The position numbers were made by a program, and so were the translations under genes. From Ceratodon purpureus (taxonomy: Eukaryota; Streptophyta; Bryopsida; Pseudoditrichales; Ditrichaceae): a stretch of 64,000 bases of DNA. The DNA is taken from the NCBI GenBank assembly GCA_014871385.1, contig CM026426.1, positions 23,389,437-23,453,436 on the forward strand. The letters run 5' to 3'. Shown in pieces: positions 22,880-32,980 of the stretch; the first letter of the stretch is position 1; every line of letters begins with the position of its first letter. Below the pieces are notes generated by a model. That model saw only the letters and a program-made list of their open reading frames with translations, had not been told where the DNA came from and did no database searches.

Positions 22880-25190
22880 GAAGATATGGCTAAAGGCGAG
22901 TTTTAACGGTGGTTCAGTTGAGCGAGTTCAATGACATTGTCTTGTTCCAAATCCTTGGGGACCGATGAGAGCGCCACCTCTATGAGCTCGAAGATATAGC
23001 ATTGAATTTGACTTAAAATTCTCCAATCTCCCCCATATTCTACAAACCATCAAAAAAAATTGACAAGCCGTATACGGTATCCAATAGCAAGCATGCACTT
23101 CCATGCAGATTTTGCAAGTATATCACCTGTTGTTGCATCTCAAGAAGCTGACGTTCCAAAGTCCATCCTTTGGAATACATGACAAGCATAAAATGTGATG
23201 AAAATCTTTAGGCTAGTACCCAATTAACTCAGAGACAACGGTACTTGGATCTCCATAGCCGTGACCAACGCAAATACCGAGCATCTCATATGGATGCTTG
23301 CTTCTCGATAGATACTTTGAGTCTGTACATCAGATTAGTTCAAAGCTTAAAACGTGGATAACTTCCTTCTAAGATGTATCCTCTTAGTAGCTTACGTCTG
23401 TTTGCTGTGGATTCTGCAATTGTCTTTGAGGTCAACAGAGAACAAGAAACTGTAGCTGAATTAAATCTTTGTGATCTGCACGTCAAGCGTATATGCATAT
23501 ACAATCTCACCACATCATTTACTAACACCTTACATGTCATGTCTAAAATACTACTGCTAGAAGATATTCCTGTGAATGCCTCCGCATTTGTACATAATAT
23601 GAACTCTTGTGAATGGTAATCTTGAACGACAGTACACGAATCACATCTGCAATTGCTGAAGGTGCTTTTTGTAGAACTCTACTCCTTCAATATGCTTTGA
23701 CAGACTTGGCTCTGTAGCATATGAATGATTTCTGAAAAATCACTTCCTACATTTTTGTGCAACACTTTGAATTTGTAGCTCAGCTATTACGAAGTTCCAT
23801 CATATGAGCATTCAATTGTCTTCATACACCCACCTGCAGAGCCCCAGCAAACTAAGGTATGCTCGCTTTTTCCAAAAGGATTGAATATTAAATGAATTTG
23901 TGTTGTCTCTATTTACTAAAATTTTGATCTAAGTTGTGTGACCCGCTGATTATCAGACCATTCAGCAGCTGATAACATATAACATTTGAAAAGTAAAAAA
24001 AATAATTGAAGAGAATACTGCCTTCCATCCACGGATCTCTGCCTGAAAATCACTGTGGAGTATCATATTCGAGGGACTCAACATCTAGAATTAAACAATG
24101 GGGTACATAGTAATATTATTTTTTAACAGTAGCATTCACTCTTAATGACAGAAGGTTGGTTGTGGCCCCAACATATAAGATGATTGGCGGCAAATTCTGA
24201 CAAGCTTCAAGGTGGTTGGAGTATCACCAGCTTTTAAGGTAGCAGCACCTGAAACCATCTCAGCTTTCTGAGCCTTTTTGCTGGTTGAATGGCACAGTTG
24301 GTGTGGAAAAATACACAAAGGTTGGATAATCATAGAGAATATGGTTTTTAGAAATTTAATTTTTTGTGAATTTTACCAATCTAAAATCAAAAGTTCTAAT
24401 AAATGGTGATAGGAGGGTGCTAGAATTATTTCTAAGTGAACCAAGAACCAAGAAAGACTCTTGTTGATTAAAGCTACTTACATACATCCATTTGTTGCTT
24501 TAGGTTACTTCCATTTATTAGTGCAACTACGTCGACCAGTTGGTCCTTTTGGAATATTGGTACTCTTATCTAATGCACCATAACCACATCATTAGATAAG
24601 TCGTTATACTAGCTACCCTCCAAGAAAAATTTGACTTTTCTTTTTGGGAAATAAAAGGTTCACTCTTCAAAAACAAACTTGATTTTGAAACGATTGAATA
24701 TTTTCAAAATAAGTAGATCACTAAATTGAATGTCATTAATATGGGATCCACTCACCTAAGCAATGGCCTTCATTGATACACCAAACTGAAAATGATATGA
24801 AAGAAATGAAGAAAATAAAGTGAAAGTAATATGAAAGATAAAATTAAATGAAAGAACTCTTTCGACTCAATTAACAATTTAGATAGAATAAAGGAAGTTA
24901 ATAAAAAATACAAGATAATTATATAAAAAAAGAAAAAGAAAAGATGAAAGGCATGTAGACGAGAATAGATGAATTCTAGTAATGTTAAGAAAATGTTACG
25001 ATATTAAATGTTACTTGATCCCTCTTAAGAGCTTCAATACCAATACATTTTAAGTAGTAATTTGCATATAAATGTGAGGAGATAAGGGGAATTAATGTAT
25101 GCGTGAACCAGTTAGAAGGAGCTGGAGCATAGTAATTGGTGCACGTCAAAAAATTAATCACCAAGAAAAGAGAAAACGAACTACAAATTC
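22880..25190 (-). other. Decayed exon-like fragments in element B, then AT-rich DNA
   Basis: On the minus strand, short coherent stretches occur: SKYLSRSKHPYEMLGICVGH near 23300, GWTLERQLLEMQQQ near 23140, IFELIEVALSSVPKDLEQDN near 22975. They sit between splice-like signals and are upstream of, and on the same strand as, the methyltransferase-like exons, so they may be its N-terminal exons. I recognise no domain. From about 24350 to 25190 the DNA is AT-rich and I see no gene. Confidence 0.3.
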
Positions 25191-25402
25191 AATGAAAATA
25201 CTGTAATTAGTCCACGGTTATAGGGTCAATTAAATTACTAAAATAAGATTATTTCTAAAAATATACATAGAATATTCGAATCTTCTAATTTTATATTATA
25301 TTTTTAGTAAAAAAATTGCTATTTTTAGGTTCTGTCCCCCATTCTGTGCTCTCCGCTCTCCAAATCTCCGCTCACCGCTCTCCGCTCTGCGCTCTCCGCT
25401 CA

Positions 25403-25406
25403 CGTA
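25403..25406 (+). repeat. Target duplication of element B, right copy (CGTA)
   Basis: Directly follows the CCGCTCA end of element B and matches 17939-17942. Confidence 0.7.
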
Positions 25407-27905
25407 CAAGCTACGTCCAAGAACATAAGGTGCGTGTGGCATGAATAGCCGGCCGTCTCTGCCGTCGGTCTGTCCGAGCCATAAGTTAGACCTCACTCCC
25501 ATATCTTTGAAGTCCATGCGTCCTCGAGGAAAGTCAGCCTCCCCAAACAGAGTCTTTATTATATTTTCACAAAGGTTTTTCTCGCAATGCATGACGTCCA
25601 AGGTATGCCTGATGAGCAAGTCCTACACCACATTGACGGCCACGGTCAAAATTCTAAAATTCTATATATTTCTTTGGGATGACAAAAAGTGACGTTTTCA
25701 AGTGACATAGGTTGACAGGGTTTAACGGTGTTCAGTGTTTAAAGTGACGGTACTCTATGTCACAGGTTCATCATTTAAAGACATCGTGGTGACGCAGGAT
25801 AACAGAGTTTTAAGTTACGGTGCGTCTCCTGCACTTAAACGTAATGACGACTGGAGGAAAAATAAAAAGTAATAAGCGGCATGGCCCAAACCTTCCAATA
25901 TGGAAGGGAGAAAAGCGCGGAAATTCTCTTCACTCCGTGCCGCCTCACAGGATTGCCTGGACCGTCTCTCCTGCCACCAGAGGCAATGTACGCCTCCCTT
26001 TCTTGTGCAAATTGCAGGACATCATTGCCTGTCATCCTTGAACAGGAACAAACTCTCTCTTCAAGACCGTTGAAGCGCATATCGGTACGGAATGCATGGT
26101 CCTCCGGAAGACGCTGGCGTGCACCTACGTACACTATCTTCTGGCCGTTCGGGCCCCTCGCACTTCTGGAAACAATGTTCGGACCACAAACTGGGCAAGC
26201 TCTGTAGCCCTTGGTTTGTTGTCCAGAAATCAATCCATAAGCGGGAAAATCTGAAATTGTCCACAATAACAGGCCACGGAGGGTGAAGGACCTCTCGGCT
26301 GGATCTGCTGAAGCGTCCACAGTTGGTACGCCTCCCTAGAGGGCATGCAATTCTTCCAAAAGTGGCGCAATAAAAACATCTATGTTCTTGTCCGTTGGTG
26401 ACTCCTTGCCCAAAATTAAAATGCTCAGCATGATGAAAAAGCGTTTTGTGAGTAACCACGGCGGTAGATTGTAAATTATCAGGAGAACAGGCCACGTTGA
26501 ATGTGACGTACTCCGAACCGAAAAAGGGTTCAGGCCATCAAGTAACAATGCCATGCACACGTTTCGGTTTTCCGCTTGAAATGTGGGATCTATGACTCCA
26601 ATGTGTCTCCAAGCGGGACTGTCGATTACGGAGTCCATTACGAGCTTGTCATCCCCGTTCGTGGTCACCCCGCGCTCTGAATGCCATTTCAGAAGCTTTG
26701 CAATTGCAGGAGAGCCAAACATGCGCCTCAACCTTGGAATAAGGGGAAAGTGCCTTACAACCTTTGTCGGTGCTGTCTTCGTACCTTCATACAGATACAG
26801 AGAACAGTACATCACGTTACAGATGCCACAAATTGTGTGACACATGACACAAACAATGCGTCTAAGATGACATGAATGCATTCTTAATGGTGACATAAAG
26901 TGCGTTTCAAATGACATAGACTGAGTTATTCATGACATAAATTACGTCTCCAATGACATATACTGACTTACAGATGTAGAAAACTGAGTTGCAGATGACA
27001 TAAGGTGCGTTACGGATAACACACACTGAAATTCCTTATGACATACACTACGTTACAAATGACATAGAGTACCTTCTCTATATCTGCTTTTCCCGCAGCG
27101 GGGACATGATTCGCAGTCCGCGTGCTCACCACGAAATAGAATACAACATGCAGGACAAGCATGTATAACATTGTACACTAGTCCGAGTGCCTGCAGCATT
27201 ATCTTTGCCTTGTAGTGCTTTGCAGGCAAGACGTTTCCTTTTGGAAGAAGCTCCCCCGGCAGATAATGAAGCAGCTCAGTTACAAATGCGGTGCTCACCC
27301 CATGCGTCGTGCACACTGTCATGATGACAACCACTGCTGAAATTAGGCTTACAGGACTACCTGGATACACTGGATGTGAGGCCTCCAAATATAGTAACTC
27401 CAACGCCTCGACTGTGCTATCTGCAAAGTCTGCTTCATCAGTGTCGTCATTGGGCCTATTCTCGAAATCTTGCGCGATCTCCTGTAATTCTTCAGCGGTT
27501 CGCAGAGCGTCCTCAAATTGCTTATGAACATCGTGGTGGCCAGGCGGATCATCACCTGTGTGTTCGGGTTCAAGATGCTCAAAAACCTCTTCATTGCAGC
27601 CATCATTGTCTACCGTCCACTCCTCATCGCTGTGGTACCATGCTCCATCCTCCGGGTACCCCTCTGGAGGATCTCCTCCAATCATAGAGCGGTACAGAAA
27701 TGGGTCGCGTCCATACGATTTCAGATGCTTAGTTATTGCTCGCACAGGCAAGCATCGGCCTCCGTGACAGTACGTGCATGGGCATGACCACCTCGTTATA
27801 GGAACCTCCCTGCTTGCAGCGAATTGAAGTTCGTGATGGTGAATATTCTCCTCAGTCGATCTCCACTTGCATTTTCTACTGTGTGGAACGCCATTTCTGC
27901 ACAGG
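25407..27905 (-). pseudogene. CACTA TNP2 transposase, N-terminal part
   Basis: Exon about 27072-27905 has a Cys-rich start (WSCPCTYCHGGRCL) then YKAKIMLQALGLVYNVIHAC and CPRCGKSRYRE, typical of the TNP2 N-terminus. The next exon (to about 25880) gives KVVRHFPLIPRLRRMF, LLLDGLNPF, PPWLL, LLLWTISDFPAYG and CPVCGPN. A third exon (25407 to about 25625) gives RHTLDVMHCEKNLCENIIKT and LWLGQTDGRDG. A TAG at 26336-26338 replaces the conserved Trp of the LW-GV motif (TGG to TAG). Introns 25625-25880 and 26850-27070 are filled with ATGACATA and GCGTT motifs. Domain recognition is strong. With the nonsense codons and element B the gene is dead. Confidence 0.85.
26830..27065. repeat. Intronic array of TGACATA/GCGTT motifs in TNP2
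   Basis: ATGACATAAA, GTGCGTTTC, ATGACATAGACTGAG and similar alternate with a spacing of about 20-25 bp through the whole intron. The same motif types fill 25690-25830, 27950-28230, 28830-28960 and 61750-62060, so they are a hallmark of this CACTA element's non-coding DNA. Confidence 0.65.
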
Positions 27906-27949
27906 AGACCATCTGCTGGATTAGGACGCGGACTTCATGCAGCTAATGA

Positions 27950-28230
27950 TGTAATTTACGCATCTGTAGTTCAGCGTAAGCTTCGATTAAAGTGACAGTA
28001 GAACGCGTTTTAGAATGCGTTATATGTCGTTTCATGTGACATAAAACATAATGCGCAAAGACGGTACATAATCATATATCGCGTTTCATGCGACGTGACA
28101 TGACATCTTTGTAGATGTTACATTATGTCACAACACATTTTCTATGATGGAAGCTGCGTGCAGCGTGACACATATGACGTAGTCAAATCATATATCCAAA
28201 GCGATATTGCCATTTTCAGGGGCTCCGTAG
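27950..28230. repeat. CACTA motif array between the first TNP2 segments
   Basis: Repeated GCGTT, ATGTGACATAAA, CGCGTTTCATG and GACATGACATC motifs separate the segment at 28319-28753 from the Cys-rich TNP2 exon. It probably lies in an intron or leader. Confidence 0.5.
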
Positions 28231-28318
28231 ACGACGGTATGTCTGCTGCCGGTAATGCGTATCACACACTGCGGATTTGATAGCTCTCCTACCGCTCATG
28301 GATCCAGCACTGTTTGGA

Positions 28319-28753
28319 TCACTCAACAGAGTAGTCTAATTTGTCCCAGCCTTCGTGATCTTCAAGGGTGATTGCTATATCAGTCTCCTGTGTCGCTGAA
28401 GACGTAGGTATCGGTGAACGCTTGGGCAACTGCGACATGTACATCTTCCCGTCCCCAACGGCACCAACATATGGATTGGCCGTGCGTTTCATTGTCCTCA
28501 AAGCAATTGGTCTGATCATTTTCGGCTTCCAACTCGGGCTTGCGATCCTTGGAATGTTCCTCAAACTGCGAAGTTCACGATATGGGCCTAATCCCAACGG
28601 ATTCAAGGTACGCATGTTTTCCGCTTCACTGATCACAGCCCCTTCACTATCACTGGGGATCAAATACTCATCTAGATTTGAGAGGATAAGGATCACTTCA
28701 CGCTCTTCCGCACTCGGAATCCAAACTTCATGTTCCCTTTCTGCCATCCCCAT
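28319..28753 (-). CDS. Possible 5' exon or separate protein upstream of TNP2
   Basis: A 144-codon frame from an ATG at 28753 is acidic at first (WIPSAEEREVILILSNLDEY) and basic later (RNIPRIASPSWKPKMIRP) and ends in TAG. It lies on the TNP2 strand, about 410 bp before the first recognised TNP2 exon, between two motif arrays. It could be the 5' exon of TNP2 or an independent small protein. I recognise no domain. Confidence 0.35.
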   Translation of the reverse strand: MGMAEREHEVWIPSAEEREVILILSNLDEYLIPSDSEGAVISEAENMRTLNPLGLGPYRELRSLRNIPRIASPSWKPKMIRPIALRTMKRTANPYVGAVGDGKMYMSQLPKRSPIPTSSATQETDIAITLEDHEGWDKLDYSVE

Positions 28754-28829
28754 ATTGCTTGTATCTTACGCACATTTGAGGCATCTCTGTCTTTTTGGGT
28801 CGGCCATATCCTGAGGCTCATGTATTGTT

Positions 28830-28965
28830 CCAAGTGACGGCATATCACGTCTTAGTAGATTTTACGATACGTTAGAACGCCTTCCCAATGACGCAAAATG
28901 ATGACGCAGCTCACGTCACAGTTGACATTACATCACGTTACTGGATATCACATAGTCAGATCCAA
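28830..28965. repeat. CACTA motif array at the TNP2 5' side
   Basis: CACGTCACAGTTGACATTAC and ATCACGTTACTGG recur almost identically at 61790-61815, on the other side of the nested insertions. This is the main reason for treating both sides as parts of one element or of two sister elements. Confidence 0.55.
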
Positions 28966-29014
28966 TAGCGGCAGTGAATGCATCCATAAGATTGGTAACA
29001 ACGAGCATATCAAC

Positions 29015-29038
29015 GCAGCCTACGTCAACGTAGGCTGC
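29015..29038. repeat. CACTA palindrome copy 1
   Basis: GCAGCCTACGT, two-base centre CA, then ACGTAGGCTGC: a 24-bp near-perfect palindrome. Sister copies are at 43055, 43336, 43442, 60634, 61318 and 61583. Confidence 0.85.
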
Positions 29039-29159
29039 AGCCAAAAAAGCTCAACTTAACCCACCCACTCTCAAATCATATTATACAAATTGTGGAATTT
29101 AATAACCACCAATTTGCAGCATCCAAACAAAACTTTTAAGTGCCGACTAAAGCATTTCA

Positions 29160-29164
29160 ACGAG
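29160..29164 (+). repeat. Gypsy target duplication, left copy (ACGAG)
   Basis: ACGAG precedes TGTTAAAGG at 29165 and recurs at 43040-43044 right after CCTTTAACA. Confidence 0.95.
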
Positions 29165-29805
29165 TGTTAAAGGGTGATTTAGCTTCACCCTTCAAGAGCT
29201 ATTGTACTGTCTAGATCTAAAAAGAAACCCTCGAAATTTTTAGTACCCACCTAATCAATTCTGCTCAGCCCAATTCTGCCCCTTTGACAGTCCCAGATTC
29301 TAATCATTCTGCTCTAATTCACTACTCTATCAATTCTAGAACCCACAATGCAAGAACCCACAATGCAATTCTGCCTTAAGCCCTAGCATTCAATGTGCAT
29401 AATCCCCAATGATCCAAGATGGTTTTCTTATCATTACTCTCTTCATGTACAACCAGATCTGCTCTTAGATCCTGCTCCACAGCAGTAACATCCTCCTACC
29501 TCCTAACCTCCTCTACCATACTACCATACCTCTGAAAAACACTCACAAGACACAAGAGAGAGTGAGAGCCTCCATGCTCTCACTCCTCACTACCCCCAAA
29601 CCCTAGCCGTCGTCATTCACTGTCCGTTTTTCATCCGAGTCGATTTTCATCCAACTGTCAAAACTTCATCCAAACGCAGTAACTGAGAAATCTGCAGTAA
29701 CTAACTGTTTTACTGCTCCTAACTGTTTTTACTGCTCCTGGCAGTTTACTGTTTCTGCTCCTAAATTACTGCTCCTAGGTAAAAAGGCAAAAAATCCCTT
29801 TAACA
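29165..29805 (-). repeat. 3' LTR of the gypsy element
   Basis: 641 bp, identical to 42399-43039 except three substitutions (near 29270, 29327 and 29694). In element orientation it begins TGTTAAAGGGA and ends CCTTTAACA. Confidence 0.95.
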
Positions 29806-29819
29806 TTATCCCCCTTTTA
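29806..29819 (-). promoter_or_regulatory. Polypurine tract
   Basis: Reading leftward, CTAAAAGGGGGATAA directly abuts the start of the 3' LTR. A purine run here is the expected primer for plus-strand DNA synthesis. Confidence 0.8.
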
Positions 29820-29944
29820 GTCTGCATCTGCCCTCAGATGCTCCGGATTCTAGTTTTATGTAGTTAACCAAAAATAAAAAAGGGAATAAAATTTAAAAAG
29901 AGTCATACTACTGGTCCTACCAGTACTCTGAAAAAAAACAAGTC

Positions 29945-32872
29945 CTAGCCACTATTGGTTGGAGTCCTATTGGCTGCGACAGTAGTTCCTTCTATTAGTG
30001 CCAAGTCTGCTCCTGGTGTTCCAATTCCTAGGCCCGTTCCAGCCCCTCCTTCCGCAGACGTACCAACGTGCCCTAGGTTGTCAACAGGTTGGGATGATAT
30101 TGGTCTTGGCCCCCTTACTGGTGGTGAAGGGACCATCACTGGCCCTGCAACCGGCTCCAATGAAGCCACCAGTTTGTCGACAACGCCATGAACTTCCTCG
30201 AGTGCTGTAGGAGAAACTGGTTCCCCCTCTTGACCCTGCTGGGCCTGAATCTCCTCATCCTGGCCCTGTTCTTCGTCAGACCAGTATACGAAGGTTGGGT
30301 AGGCATCAACAAACCTTACCAGATACCTGTTGTGCCTTTCCTGGTCCTCGGTATACGCTCTGGTCTCCTCGCAGACCTGTTTCTTGGTTGTGGACAGTAG
30401 ATGACGAGCTAGACCTTTGTTGGCTGGTGAAACGCTGGTCTCTACTACCTGTAGTTGGCGACGAAGCTGCATGTTCTCCAATGCCAAGCGATCATAGTTC
30501 CGTAACCGCGCATTTGTCCTTAACTCCAAGTCTAGTCTCTGTCTTCTCCTCTCTTCTACCTGTTCGCCTTGAGCTGCCCATCTGATCCTCTCTTTGTTCT
30601 GCTCCTCTGAAAACATAATCAAGGTTCGCCGAGTCTCGGCACAAATGGTCTTCAAGTCCTCCAGCTCCTTCCTGGTGTTTTGTAGCTGAGCTATCACTTC
30701 TATGTTCCTCTGCTCCAGTTCTTGGTTGATTTCGACCAGATCTTCATATGCTGGCCTCCTCTCATCCTGCCGAGACTGTATAGCCTTCAACCGCTCGGTT
30801 TCCTCCACACAGTGGCGCATCTGGTCCATCAGCCTGTCCAATCCCACTGATACCTCTGATTTTTCTCCACGCACAGCCGAAAACATCCCTCCCAGGTTCT
30901 TTGGCAGTAATGGTTCTGTAGCAGGCGCGATCCCACCACTCGGCTCTGGTCCTGCCTGCCTCACTGGACATTCCTGGTCTTCCTGGGGTCCTTTGATCAG
31001 GGTATCCGGTTGGGTACTCTCACCTGCTGCCCGAGACATTCGCAGAGTGAGGAGCGCCCTTGAAGCTTCCCCTGGTGTCTCACCTGCTGTTTTTTCCAGC
31101 TTCCGCTTAGGTCTGCCCCTCGTTGCTACTAGTGTCTTCTTAGGGTCCGATGTAACAGCTCCCTTTTCAACATCCTCCGCCTCCTTGGGGTCCAGAGACC
31201 CTGTGCTGCTGTCCCTATACTTCGGCTTGTGCTCCTGTCTCCTCAGCCTCTTGAAAGTGACTCCCTGTTGCCCTTGAGTAGAGGGGGACGACTGATTCTT
31301 CTTCTTCCTTTTCTTCGTAATTTTCTCCTGACCACAAGATGATGACGAGTGGTGCTCGGCCTGTCCTGTAGGGTCTTCTCTACCTCTGGTCGATCTTCTT
31401 GGTCTGGTCCTCTTCGGACCCTCTCCACTAGTTACATCGGGTGGTAGCTCTCCCTCGGGTCGTACTGGTGTCAAGTCAGGTGGGAGTTCGCTGCCATCGT
31501 CTACCTCCTCAGATTCCTGGTCCGGCTCCGGGTCCACGTATTCCTCCTGGTCTGGAAACCAGCTCTTCAGTAGGGTGTCGATTAGTTCTGCTCCCTTTAT
31601 CTCTCTGGTGGGGCTAGTATGTATCCTGATCAGCATCCTTCTCAGGCTTGAGAGTATCAGGGGGGCCCAGTTATGTTCTCCTCGCTTCACTGCCTGGTAC
31701 ATGTTTTCCTGCAACTCGTTACTTGCGTAGTGGGATTTTTTCTTGACGCACATAATCTCCACCAATGCCTTGATCTTGTCCTGGTATACTTCTTCGAACC
31801 CGTTGATTCTGGTCCCGTCCGAAGTGTGATCTGCCCGGGTCAGTCCGAACATTCTCATGTACCTCGGGTCGAGCTCCCCACTGGCCTTCGGAATAGCCGC
31901 AGTCCTGTTCTCTTCAATCCCCAGAGCTTGTTGGATAGTCCAAGCTGTAATCTCAATCTGTATCCCCCTGACTGTCGCCCTTATCGGCGTTGTATAATCC
32001 GCCTTCTCTCCCTTGATATACTGGAATCCCTCCACAAAATCCATGACTAGTTCTGCCCTCGGTACTGGCCATGTATATTCGTAAAAGGATCCTAAGCTTA
32101 CCTTTTCTGCCCAGTGATCGTCCTTCAACTCCTTCCACTTGTTCCAGTGCTCCAGCGGCATGAATGATAGCTCTATGGCTCTCTTCTTTTTCCTGGCCAT
32201 GGTGATCTTCTTGGGAGCCCGAGCCATCATTTCCGTCTGCTTGCGTCTGGTCCCTGTAATAGCCCTCCTTGGCTCTGTCTCTGCCTCCTGTGTCTGCACC
32301 TGGCCTCCCTCTGATCCCCCTTGAGTTGGTTGGAGCGGTGCTCCTTCTTCGCCTCCGACCTCCATTTCTTCCATGCCTCCTGTCGTCCCTGGTCTTATCA
32401 TGTACTCATGTAGTGTCCCCTTGCCTACTGTCCTGGTCGTTGGTGTTGTTTCTCTTGTGTCTCCGTGTCCTCCTGCTCCTGCTGTCGTCATTCTGCTTGT
32501 TCTCCTCCTGTTTCCTTCTTCTACTGGTTTTTCTACTTCCTGTCCAACTGTTCTCTTTGGTGCCCAGTCCCTAAAGGTCAGCAATGGTCCCTGAGTTACA
32601 TCCTCTTCTTCTATTTCCTCTAACTTCACTTTAACTCCTCTATTCTGAGCTGCAACTGATCCCCACTGTCTACTTCTATTTCTAAATTTTCTAAGTCCTT
32701 CTCGGTCTCCCTCGTATCCCAGCTGCAATGATCTCCAAGACTTTGGAACCGATACGAATACCTGGGTGGGCTGCTGTCTCTCTCCTTGGGGTTGCTCCTG
32801 TGGTCCGCTTCTCCCTGGTCCTGAGTCTCCTTCCTCGAACCGTGAGTCTTCCCAAACTCTGCCCTGCTCCAC
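29945..32872 (-). CDS. Large extra protein of the gypsy element (env position)
   Basis: 975 codons between integrase and the 3' LTR. The N-terminal third is charged and proline-poor. Around residues 240-430 lies a folded region (ELVMDFVEGFQYIKGEKADY, TVRGIQIEITAWTIQQALGI) that resembles the putative plant transposon protein domain PF20167 found in Athila-type elements. A Lys/Arg-rich middle and a coiled coil (ERLKAIQSRQDERR, LEDLKTICAETRRTLIMFSE) follow. There is no signal peptide or membrane segment, so it is not an envelope protein. The frame is fully open. Its role in the element is unknown. The domain match is from memory of the motif pattern and is moderate. Confidence 0.65.
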   Translation of the reverse strand: MEQGRVWEDSRFEEGDSGPGRSGPQEQPQGERQQPTQVFVSVPKSWRSLQLGYEGDREGLRKFRNRSRQWGSVAAQNRGVKVKLEEIEEEDVTQGPLLTFRDWAPKRTVGQEVEKPVEEGNRRRTSRMTTAGAGGHGDTRETTPTTRTVGKGTLHEYMIRPGTTGGMEEMEVGGEEGAPLQPTQGGSEGGQVQTQEAETEPRRAITGTRRKQTEMMARAPKKITMARKKKRAIELSFMPLEHWNKWKELKDDHWAEKVSLGSFYEYTWPVPRAELVMDFVEGFQYIKGEKADYTTPIRATVRGIQIEITAWTIQQALGIEENRTAAIPKASGELDPRYMRMFGLTRADHTSDGTRINGFEEVYQDKIKALVEIMCVKKKSHYASNELQENMYQAVKRGEHNWAPLILSSLRRMLIRIHTSPTREIKGAELIDTLLKSWFPDQEEYVDPEPDQESEEVDDGSELPPDLTPVRPEGELPPDVTSGEGPKRTRPRRSTRGREDPTGQAEHHSSSSCGQEKITKKRKKKNQSSPSTQGQQGVTFKRLRRQEHKPKYRDSSTGSLDPKEAEDVEKGAVTSDPKKTLVATRGRPKRKLEKTAGETPGEASRALLTLRMSRAAGESTQPDTLIKGPQEDQECPVRQAGPEPSGGIAPATEPLLPKNLGGMFSAVRGEKSEVSVGLDRLMDQMRHCVEETERLKAIQSRQDERRPAYEDLVEINQELEQRNIEVIAQLQNTRKELEDLKTICAETRRTLIMFSEEQNKERIRWAAQGEQVEERRRQRLDLELRTNARLRNYDRLALENMQLRRQLQVVETSVSPANKGLARHLLSTTKKQVCEETRAYTEDQERHNRYLVRFVDAYPTFVYWSDEEQGQDEEIQAQQGQEGEPVSPTALEEVHGVVDKLVASLEPVAGPVMVPSPPVRGPRPISSQPVDNLGHVGTSAEGGAGTGLGIGTPGADLALIEGTTVAANRTPTNSG

Positions 32873-32980
32873 CGATCTTCCTCCGTCTTGATGCTGTTTC
32901 TTCTTCCTTCGATATGGTGGTTCGCCCTGGTCAACTTCTCTCCAACGACCCCTTCGTTTGTCGCTGCCTTGATTCCCGGG

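Larger units (their letters stand above)
17943..25402. mobile_element. Element B: TIR transposon of about 7.5 kb in the TNP2 gene
   Basis: The ends are inverted repeats built of GGAGAGC heptamers. The left begins TGTGAGCGGAGAGCG; the right, read inward, begins TGAGCGGAGAGCGCAGAGCG. Both continue to GGAGAGCACAGAATGG and to GACCCTATAACCGTGGA within about 110-200 bp. A 4-bp CGTA duplication flanks it and the insertion splits an otherwise continuous transposase exon. Inside are two small plus-strand genes, a minus-strand methyltransferase-like gene, an array of palindromes and a tRNA-like SINE. No transposase was recognised, so it may be non-autonomous. The superfamily is undetermined. Confidence 0.75.
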
